DNA from: Gonatopus flavifemur | Lineage: Eukaryota > Arthropoda > Insecta > Hymenoptera > Dryinidae | Assembly (NCBI GenBank): GCA_018340375.1 | Contig: JAFFJZ010000006.1 | Coordinates: 12,852,001 to 12,916,000 of the forward strand | Direction: 5' to 3' | Length of the DNA stretch: 64,000 nucleotides | In this document: piece by piece, positions 55,733 through 64,000 of the stretch | How the letters are laid out: each line of letters starts with the position of its first letter | Numbering within the stretch: position 1 is the first letter of the stretch | Program-made: the position numbers and the translations under genes | Notes under the pieces: model-generated | What the model saw: the letters and a program-made list of their open reading frames with translations, nothing else | Told to the model about the DNA's origin: nothing | Database searches by the model: none

Positions 55733-57108
55733 ATATGGGGCATTCCATACCAAATCGGCCACTTTTTTAGGTCACCCTCTCCGATCTTTCTGAAAACTTT
55801 TGATGTTTTTGAGACTGATGAGAAACGCTTTCATGAATTTTCTCAAATTTTTTTGACCACCCGTTTCCAAGATATCGATTTTTTTCGAAATTCGAGGTAT
55901 ATTTTTCGGTTCAATTTGACCAATAAAAATTCTCATATTGGTCTATTCAGCTGCTACAAATCTTTTTCACACACTTTGCCTCTTAGAATTTACTACTTTT
56001 CAAAGTTTTTCTCCCCATTCAATAAATTCATTCAAAATATTGACTAAGAACTACTTATAAGATATCTTTATGACCTAAGAAAGAATAATAAATGATATTG
56101 ATAATAATAAATTTATCATTATCAACTACTTTGAAAAGTAGTAAATTCTAGGAGGCAAATTGAACCGAAAAATATACCTCGAGAAAAAATTGTGAATAAA
56201 TATCAATGTTCCCTCCAAATACACGATATCTTTATCTTTGATAATCTGTAACCCGCGTTTCCTCCTCTTAAACCTTGGATCCCGCGAGCTAGATGCAACG
56301 GAAACTAATTACGGTTCCAATAAGGAACGGTCAAACATCGTGAACGCGTCTTCAACGGTTTGAATCGTCACAAGTCACTTGAATGCCCACATAAGAATAT
56401 GTAACTAGATGTGGGTGAACTTCAATCCACCGTACAGACAAAACTTTTGATAAATCTGAAACAGTGAAATTATTTTAATGTCACGGAAAAACTTCAACTT
56501 ATAAAATTGCAGAATAATAAATCGATGAAAAAATGGTAAATTATTAGGAATATTCGTTACAATTTTCCCTTCATAGGAGAAAAAACACATATCCAGGTAT
56601 ACTCTAAAGAAAAATAGAGTTAAACCATTGAATTTGAGAAAAAACATTTTTTCGAATTAAGAAAAAAAATAGAACGAAACGTTTGCCCACGATGGGATAT
56701 GTCTCAAAATTTTCCAAATTCATCCAAGTTTTTTTGAGGATTTTTCCAAAGAAATCGAAGTGGGTATACATTCCGAAAAAACGGTTTTTTTGCTTAAATC
56801 TCAAAATGAATAATGAAGGAATTGATGAATAATAAAAACGTATTTTTCTCTTGAAAGTATACATTTAAAAAACGAAAATTTACAAAAGAAACCAGCCCGA
56901 TTGGTGTATTTTTCGCAAAGTTATGAGCATTTGAAAAGAAAAACCTCGAATTTCGAAAAAAATCGATATCTTGGAAACGGGTAGTCAAAAAAATTTGAGA
57001 AAATTCATGAAAGCGTTTCTCATCAATCTCAAAAACATAAAAAATTTTCAGAAAGATCGGAGAGGGTGACCTAAAAAAGTGGCCGATTTAGTATGGAATA
57101 CCCCATAT
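55733..57108. mobile_element. Long-TIR (about 190-base) element of 1.4 kb
   Basis: The left arm ATATGGGGCATTCCATACCA is matched by the inverse at the right with few changes for about 190 bases (CGGCCACTTTTTTAGGTCAC, TCCGATCTTTCTGAAAA, GAGAAACGCTTTCATGAA). Between the arms I find no frame resembling a transposase. It follows the preceding element after five bases. Confidence 0.8.
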
Positions 57109-57586
57109 ATAGATTCGTTATTCCGGTTTTCGTGCACAGATTTTTATCAAACAAGGGTCATCTTCTTAATGCAAAGATCTGGACCAAATTTTTTCTTCCA
57201 TTTTGTAATATTCACATTGGGATAAAAATTGAAAAACCACTTTTGAATCCCAATATCAGGATCAAAAATTAAAAAATTACTTTTTAATCTAGATGTCGGG
57301 ATTAAGATTTTATTTTTTATTTTTTAATCTTCATGGTGGGGTTAGAAATTGAAAAATTACTTTTGACCCGAGTTTTTGGGATTAAAAGATGAGAAAAAAA
57401 ATTTCAATTCCAATGCTAATCCAATGATCTTTTCAATGCACTATTCACAACTCCGATTATAGCTGAATATTTTAGCTGATTTCTTAGCAGCATTACTTCA
57501 AATTCAGCTGACGGAGTTAAAAATTCTGCTGTAGCAGCTAAAATTTAGCTATAGGGGCTAAAAAAATGGCTATAAATGTCGCAGCT

Positions 57587-57809
57587 AATTACTTTCTCCC
57601 GTATCATTCCACCCTGTGCTATGCAACAACTTCCCTCCAAATCTAATTTCGTCAGAAATTTGGACGGATACTCCATCGTAATGCACCCAACCGAAAAATT
57701 GCATCCATTCGTATCCAGGATTCCAACGAACACTCGTAAAAGCCTCTCCATTTTTATCAAATTTTTCCAGCCGGACTTCCACTGACTCCACATTGATTTT
57801 GATCACCAA
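57587..57809 (-). pseudogene. Possible coding exon fragment, unknown family
   Basis: One minus-strand frame of about 70 codons has a protein-like composition, with VEVRLEKFDKNGEAF, VRWNPGYEWMQFFGW and DEIRFGGKLLHSTGWNDTG, including four Trp. It ends exactly where the TA-flanked end of the 54778-57602 element begins, as if the element had inserted into an exon. I do not recognise the family, and the other side of the element shows no obvious continuation. It may also be a chance frame. Confidence 0.3.
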
Positions 57810-59500
57810 AGATATTTATAGACCGATGCAGGGGCTTTTTAACAAACGAAATTAATTTTTCTTTCAATCGAATCCCCGGGTTTAAAGGAGAATCTTTCTT
57901 TACAGATGCATTGTATTCGAATCATAAATTATGTATGAATTTCAACAAAAGAAATTGCAAATTTCCGATAGATGGTAAAGAAGATTGAACAAATCCAGTA
58001 AACTCGAGGGTCGGGTACGCATGCATGCATACATGTATGCACGAAGCAGACAAACCCGTCATGAGAAATCTGTCCGATAAATTTCTTTTCTCATAAGACG
58101 TAATGAAAGTCAAATAGTGGTTTGGCACCCCGCACAGTTTAAAACGCTTAGGGATGAGATTTAGAGGATGGAAGTGTAAAAGGGGGCATATGGTGTTGTC
58201 GCCTGTGTCGACGGTATTCGTATGCGGTATTTTGAAGGAAGAGAGCTACCCTTATTATCGCCCAACAGGCCACATTGACGACCCTGCACCGGCTATAGGG
58301 TGCTAGAGACGCTTTTTAATTTTACAATATCCCCATAAAATATTCGACTATAACAGTAAAAGTGGAGAAAACCTAGAGTTAAGCCGTGATTTGTGAGCGA
58401 TGCGCGATATTGGAGCGCCCCCTTATCCGTATATGGTGTATACATTTTCAACGTTTAACCTCTTCCAACGAGATGATAAAAGAAATCTGCTGACGAGTTG
58501 ATTGCATGGAACAAAAGTATGTGAGAAGGATCAATATCGCGATACACACATATGCGAACGGAAGTTCTTTACTCGAATTCGCCAATCGATTTCCATGTCA
58601 ACGCTACGGATTTGACTCCGATGAAGTCCGATGTATGTACACGATTCAAGAAACGAAAAAATGCTTTTTATTGAAATTAGCTAGGAAGGAATAAAACAAC
58701 ACTGTATCAATGGTCATGGAATCGAGTTTTGTGTTAGAAAAAGAAGAGAACTCCATTAATTTTCCCTCGCGTACAGTTCATTTAAAAACACAAACCAACG
58801 CATAGACGGAGGATATTACTCGGTACAGAGGAAAAAAAAGAGTATCAACGCGAACCCGTTAAACGAACGAACTGTTTGCCGGATGAGCATTAAATTGAGT
58901 CCTAACGCTTCTCTTGAACGAGCAAATAAAACAAGACGATGCTGTCCCGATAGTAGGTTTCTATTGCACAGTACCGCAGATATATCTACCATGCCGCTAT
59001 ATAAGTGTCCGTATGTGTTTACATATATAAGTGTGTACCGATAAATGTGTGAGATAACGGCATGCAGGTATATCATTATCCCTTACCGCGTAAACCTACT
59101 ACATCGTATACTATGGTACCTCGTACCCCCCAACGAGCGAACTTAGATTGGGTGCCATTGAAATATAATGGGATTTAAAAGCGAGAGGAATATATACGAG
59201 ACGTTAAACAGATAATTCCGAATCCTCATAAAGTATCGTGAAATAGGTGAGGAAATATTTTAATTCAAAACCAGAAATCAGATTGATCAATGCGCGTACT
59301 TTGTAACGTGGGTATAACGTGTATCGTCGTATTTCATCTAATTACAACTACAACGTGGCTCTCCTGTATTAATATATCCTGCCTCTCGACCCTGCCAAAT
59401 GAGCTCACTTCGTGATTGTGACGAATTACCAACTGCTGCTGAACAGGTGCGTCTGATGTCATATCAGTTAATTCTATACATGGGTACGTCAAATCATTCA
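57810..59500. other. Element-free island, no recognised gene
   Basis: No inverted-repeat words. A small palindrome (GCATGCATGCATACATGTATGC) lies near 58018. Open frames (up to 86 codons) lack motifs. Confidence 0.4.
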
Positions 59501-59504
59501 CGGA

Positions 59505-60345
59505 GAAAAAAGATTCCCCGGATGCAGCAAATCGGAGTATTATACATAGAATGGCAAGTTTTTTTGCTAACCTAGCTCAAAATTCGTTAACATAGTCAAC
59601 TGATTGCTGCACTGAGAGAAATAATTACTAATACCCAGGAAATATATTCTCGAATGTAGCTGATATGGTGTGGAGCCAAAAGAAATTTTCTTGAATCAAG
59701 AAAATATTTTCTCAGTTCAAGAAAGAGTGAGCGCAGAAATCGCCTGCTTTTCTAGGAACGCAAGTTTCAGGTTGAAATGCATTCTGAAAAATACCCTATG
59801 TTGTCGATCATTTGTAAGGGAATACCATTTCCCGGTGAGCACAACAATGGTTTTAGAGATACAGAAATCGACAGAATCGATAAATTCTTTTCTATAGAAA
59901 ACTTATAGATGTTTATATAATCTTAATCGAAAATTGGTACTACTGCACCTCCAAAACCAGTGTTATGCTCACCGGAAAATGGTATCCCCTCGCGGTTCCA
60001 AAGAATAGGCGGAAAAATACTTTTTTTTGCGGTCACTCTTTATGCTTGGTTTCAGGAAAATTTTCTTGAATCGAGAGAAAATATTTTTGGAGAAATGAAT
60101 TTCTTGGAACAAGAAAATATATTGTTGATTATAGTGATTATTCCTCTCTGTGTGAGAGAGCGATATAATTATCTGAAGCAGCAAGTTTTTCGCTGGACTA
60201 GCAAAATTTTTAGCATTGTATAGAGAAGAGAAAACAAATTTTGTTGGAGGAGTCAACATTTTTTCTGCCACTGCCAGAAAATTGCTGTCGTGGCCGAACA
60301 GATAGCTGTGATAGCTGATCAAATAAATTGCTAAAACGCACCCAC
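59505..60345. mobile_element. GCTGTGACAGC-word element split by a nested element
   Basis: Left CACGGAGAAAAAAGATTCCC, family words GCTAACCTAGCTCAAAATTC and, after the insertion, CTGAAGCAGCAAGTTTTTCGC to GCTGTGATAGCTGATC. The order matches uninterrupted copies such as 31110-31330. Confidence 0.7.
59610..60152. mobile_element. AAGAAAATATTTTCTT-word element, second copy, TG target duplication
   Basis: Left CACTGAGAGAAATAATTACT, right GTGATTATTCCTCTCTGTG; TG on both sides (59608-59609, 60153-60154). Removing it and one TG restores GATTGCTGAGAGAGC, which is the intact sequence at about 31169 and 36374. A block of about 60 bases around 59740-60050 is itself an inverted insert (AAATGGTATTCCC / GGGATACCATTT-like). 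Confidence 0.85.
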
Positions 60346-60416
60346 ACGGGAGGAAAAGAATATTCGCAGCAGCTGCTCACTCAGTCGATTTTCGACAAAT
60401 AAACATCCGTAGTAAA

Positions 60417-61070
60417 AAGTAAATATATATGATCCATATATAATTCATACATAATACATATATAATCCGTATGTATATGGTCCATACATGAAAACGTGTG
60501 GAATCATATATAATCCATATACGATCCATATATGACCATACATGATCCATATATAATGCATATATAATCCATGTATGGAGAATATTTCATATATGGCAGA
60601 ATTTTTTCACATCCCTAGTGAAAAAGGATTATATATGGTCTATATATAATTATTGAAGTTTATATAAGTATTATTAAGATCTATATAAGCACATATATGG
60701 TTATATATGGAGCTACATATAAAAACTTGAATTGTTATATATAGTAAAAAATCTGAATAATTCTTTTTATATATAATCATCTCAAATTCCATATATACCA
60801 CTATGTATAACTCTATATGTGCATATATAAATTTCAATAATACTTATATAAACTTCAATAATTATATGTAGACCATATATAATCCTTTTTCAGTAGGGAT
60901 ATGTGAATAATCTTGCATTCATGGATCATATATGGATCACATATGGATTATATATGGGTCATATATGGATTCAATATGGATTATGTGTGGATTATATATG
61001 GCTTCATCTGAATTTTATATGGATCACATATGATTTTTATATGTTTTTATATGATTCATTTTTACTAGGG
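60417..61070. mobile_element. CATATATGG-word element, AT target duplication
   Basis: Left CCGTAGTAAAAAGTAAATAT, right TTCATTTTTACTAGGG; AT on both sides. The interior is ATATATGATCC / GGATCATATATGG words. It contains 60613-60898. Confidence 0.75.
60613..60898. mobile_element. Nested TATATGG hairpin element, AT target duplication
   Basis: CCCTAGTGAAAAAGGATTAT and its inverse ATAATCCTTTTTCAGTAGGG; AT on both sides. The arms remain complementary nearly to the middle, so the whole 286 bases can fold as one hairpin. Confidence 0.8.
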
Positions 61071-61289
61071 ATAATTGTCTTGAAGAAACATTTGAGATAT
61101 CTTCAAGATGTATCATAAAGATATCTTGAAGATAACCTCAAGAAATGAAATGAGGATGTCGAAGTTGAAATGGATACAACCCTAGTAAAAATGATTCATA
61201 TATGAACTTTGTAGAAATCATTCAGGGTCATACATAAATCATGTATCATTCATATATAATTCATGAATGATCATCCGGATCCATATAAG

Positions 61290-62200
61290 CCTGAGAAAAA
61301 AAGATTAGATTCGATGAGATCTATGTAGATCTAAATTTCGGCTAAAATCTTCAGAAATCTTTTCATATCTATTTATATCCAAAGATTTCAACTTTGGCGA
61401 AAATTTCTGAGATTTTCAATTTTGGAAGGAATCCAAAAAGGTACACTTTAAAGAATAATCGTAATTTTTCTATACGCAGCAACCGAAGAATTCCGATCAT
61501 CGGATGGGGAATCAATTTCCTCTACATTTATATGAAATTTAACTCAAAATTCCGAACTTTATAGGCTTCTCACTATCATTTTCCAGTAAATTCCCAGTAA
61601 AATGCGGGAAATTCCTAACGCGTGGATGTGTTAATCACTTCCAAACACTTATTCGAAGTTTCTCTCAGAAATTTTTCACAGTGTATACACAGAAAGAAAA
61701 ATCAGACAATAATTTATAACATAACTTCTCATCATTGGGCAATGATTAGGAGTTACCCTGTAAAAAATGTGGGGACTTTTCCTCCACACTGTTGGTGGAT
61801 TTCGTCCCCTCATCGTGGGAGAATTGTTTCTCCATCAAAAATGACAGACTTTTCCACCACTTTGAGGAATTATTTTGTTGTTTAGGTGTTAAATTCTCCA
61901 CAAGTGAAGGAAAAGTCCACCAAATTATGGTGAAAAAATTCCCTATCTGTGGAATCATTTTTTACAGTGGACGTTATAAGTTGTTGTCTGATTTTTCCGA
62001 ATAGTTCTAGCTGACGAATAAAATGATAATTTTTTCCAAATACATTTCTCTCCGTATATCTTCTAGATCTCCTGCAAAATGGGAATCTTTAGATATGAGT
62101 GGATATCAAGAGTTTAGTAGGGATTTTTGCCAAAATTAAGATCTGAAAAGATTCACATATATCTCGAGAGATCTACATAGATCTCATTGCATCTACAAAA
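61290..62200. repeat. Decayed AGATCT-word element with nested insertions
   Basis: Left CCTGAGAAAAAAAGATTAGA followed by ATGAGATCTATGTAGATC; on the right GAGAGATCTACATAGATCTC near 62169. The middle is occupied by 61688-62004. Confidence 0.5.
61688..62004. mobile_element. AAAAATCAGACAA element containing a CACTGTAAAAAAT-type element
   Basis: Outer ends CACAGAAAGAAAAATCAGAC (after TA) and, inverted, TTCGGAAAAATCAGACAACA (with TA outside). Inside, 61756-61970 runs from CCCTGTAAAAAATGTGGGG to CATTTTTTACAGTGG with TCCACCA/TGGTGGA-like words. Confidence 0.65.
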
Positions 62201-62308
62201 ACACCAATATTTGGGATTCGTATGGTATTTCATGGTCCATATATGAATCTGTGAAATTATATGTGAGGAATACATCTCAAAAATCTCTCTTAGATATTTT
62301 AAAGTTAT

Positions 62309-62524
62309 CCCATACGAGCAAAAATTTCGCTTCGTCTATAAGTTTTCACTGTCTCTAAGATGTCTTTGTTTGAGAAATCTAAAAGATGTCTTTGGATCTC
62401 TTTTAGATGTCTTTTAAATTTCTTGAACTAAGACATCTTAAAGACAGTGAAAAATGTTGCATAAGAAATCTTTTAGATGTCTAAAAGAAATTTTATCGAA
62501 AAACCCAAATTTTTGCTGTATGGG
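62309..62524. mobile_element. AAGATGTCTT-word element, AT target duplication
   Basis: Left CCCATACGAGCAAAAATTTC, right AAATTTTTGCTGTATGGG; AT on both sides. The interior repeats AAGATGTCTTT and AGACATCTTAAAGACA. Confidence 0.75.
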
Positions 62525-62529
62525 ATGTA

Positions 62530-63140
62530 ATCAAGATATCTTCCGCAAAATACCGGAAACGTGCAACGACTCTATATCCTCACAAAGATATCTTCACGAT
62601 GTATCTTAAAAAGATCCTTGAAGTGAAGTTGAGAAATGAAATTAGGATGCCGATTAGGAAGGAGAAATGTAGAAGAAGAGAGGATCCAGAAAGTTCGAGC
62701 GATAGTTAGTCGATAAAAACGGAAGCAAATCCTTCCCGAAACAAATCAGTAATAATTTATACGATATCCACGTGGACCAATTAAAAAATGAAGGAAGGAT
62801 GGAAAGGACTTGACTCTTATACGTACTTGGATCCAATAGACTCGGCTTTGTCTAAGAGATATTAAAAGGAACATCTTGCTCGAAGGACTACGTCCAAAAT
62901 CTCTCTTACTTGATTCGGACTTTGCGAAAGAAGAGATAAGTAACGTTTGTGAGGCGACACTGTTATGTAATAATTTTGCTCCAAAAGCACGTTTATGTAA
63001 TGATCGTTAACATCCTTGAATTAATGTGAAATCTGATAGAATATTGACGGTGCTTGATTGTATTTTATTTCAAGTATACATTAAAGAAATATTAAACCAC
63101 ATTTGAGTATCGTAAAATAATTTGTAACAATATCTCTTTC
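62530..63140. other. Intergenic sequence, nothing recognised
   Basis: AAGATATCTTCACGATGTATC near 62590 is a leftover AAGATATCTT word; otherwise no gene or element boundary is visible. Confidence 0.35.
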
Positions 63141-64000
63141 GAATATTCTCAAGTTATGAAAATACCTCCCCAGAAGTTGAAGCCGAAATTTCATCGGATG
63201 AACACGAAAACAGTGGCTATTTCGAATCCACAAGATTCTGGTTGGATGGTTTCGCAATCAGCGACCTTGCCGACCTTAAAAACCTTATTATACCGATTTT
63301 CATCCGATTTCCAGGCTTTTTTAAAGTTTCCGTCCGCTACATTGAATCCAACATCTTAAATTTTGGAAATTGAATGCTGGATTCACAATCATCAATCTCG
63401 AAACAACTCAGCATACCAATTTTCATCCAATTTTGAGGGTTTGTTTGAATTCTTCACTACAAAAACTGATATCTCATTCTAAGATACTTTTGTAATGACT
63501 TTTCAAACATTTCAAAATGTTACTGTAACCATATTCAAAACAGAAAACTACGTTTTCCACTGAAGACACATGACGTGTTTGATTAGCAAACAGAAATGTT
63601 CCAAAGCTGTGTGTAGAAATATAACCTTGAATTACTATTACGTCAACGTCAAAGTGAAGAACAGGAACAATGTATTAAAAATGTATATGTAAACGAGATT
63701 CTAATCAACCCTATGATTAAGAATCAAGAATATGATCCATGTTTTCGAGTTGAATGTCATTAATCACACTTCTATCATCTGCTTTGAAAACGAACATATT
63801 TGAACGTCAGTATCGCGAAATGAGATACTGATGTTTTCTAATTAAAACAGTCAAGTGTTTGGTTTGGATTATCAAACACATCATGTCTTATTTTAAGACA
63901 TATCTTCGACGGCAATTCTTGCAGTGTTGTACGCCATATTAGATCTGCCATTTTGAATTTCGGAGATATGATGAAGGATTCGTAATCATCGACTCGAAAA
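63140..64000. repeat. Dispersed repeat remnant running off the window
   Basis: The phrase GAATTT(C/T)GGA(A/G)AT...GGATTC(A/G)(C/T)AATCATC(A/G)A occurs at 63358-63400 and again at 63955-64000, and similar wording flanks the 48468 element. The remnant is interrupted by 63455-63926. Confidence 0.45.
63455..63926. mobile_element. CACTACAAAAACTG element, TT target duplication (CACTA-like ends)
   Basis: Left CACTACAAAAACTGATATCT, right inverse CACTGCAAGAATTGCCGTCG; TT on both sides (63453-63454, 63927-63928). The interior repeats GTGTTTGATTAGCAAACA-like words. The terminus CACTACAARAA is the textbook EnSpm/CACTA end. Confidence 0.8.

Larger units (their letters stand above)
54778..57602. mobile_element. 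Composite of AGCT-word and AATCCCAAT-word elements
   Basis: Left GGAGAAAAATTTTCAGCTG, right CAGCTAATTACTTTCTCCC, with TA after the right end (TCCCG|TA). Just inside lies an array of TTTTTAATCCCAATNTTGGG and AAAATTGAAAAATTAC words (54830-55110, 57200-57420), split by the elements at 55180-55727 and 55733-57108. Confidence 0.55.

Noticed and set aside
1..64000. Integrated viral (for example polydnavirus-type) segment
   Set aside because: No viral gene family, excision motif or circularisation junction was recognised; the unusual repeats are explained by transposons.

Overview
This is eukaryotic, AT-rich nuclear DNA, most likely from an insect. The evidence is one gene split by short GT-AG introns (many of 56-76 bases) that encodes an M13 (neprilysin-family) secreted peptidase, a mariner-type transposase relic, a non-LTR reverse transcriptase, and very dense small inverted-repeat transposons. 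A hymenopteran, perhaps a parasitoid wasp, is my guess from the look of the repeats; nothing in the window proves it. No bacterial gene, CRISPR array or viral gene is visible.

Layout. Positions 3070-13099 (+) hold the only host gene I can reconstruct: an M13 homologue of about 720 codons in 16-17 exons, with a signal peptide. Its zinc-binding HExxH has become RELSR and the histidine of the C-terminal HSP motif has become phenylalanine, so it should not be an active peptidase. Three places (exon 7/8, exon 13, exon 14/15) do not splice cleanly, so it is either a fast-evolving pseudo-enzyme or a decaying pseudogene. Its long introns are packed with inverted-repeat elements. Positions 32556-34299 (-) hold a 5'-truncated LINE with an intact reverse-transcriptase frame. 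It sits exactly between two copies of a 3.4-kb segment (29127-32555 and 34300-37742), the pattern of a giant target-site duplication.

Most of the rest is a mosaic. Element-dense blocks (about 18.8-25.0, 28.3-39.2, 43.5-50.1, 52.6-57.8 and 59.5-64 kb) alternate with blocks in which I see no elements and no gene (0-3, 13.1-18.8, 25-28.2, 39.2-43.5, 50.1-52.6, 57.8-59.5 kb). More than twenty elements share one architecture: ends reading CCC or CAC followed by an A-run, a 2-base target duplication that need not be TA, and an interior made of one short, often palindromic word repeated many times (AGATCT, CATGGG, CTCTGAAT, GCTGTGACAGC, AAGATATCTT, CATATATGG and others). This resembles non-autonomous EnSpm/CACTA elements whose subterminal repeats have spread through the whole element. 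They nest up to four deep. hAT-like, piggyBac-like and Tc1/mariner-like non-autonomous elements and two tRNA-derived SINE-like pieces are also present. No transposase that could move the CACTA-like elements is encoded here.
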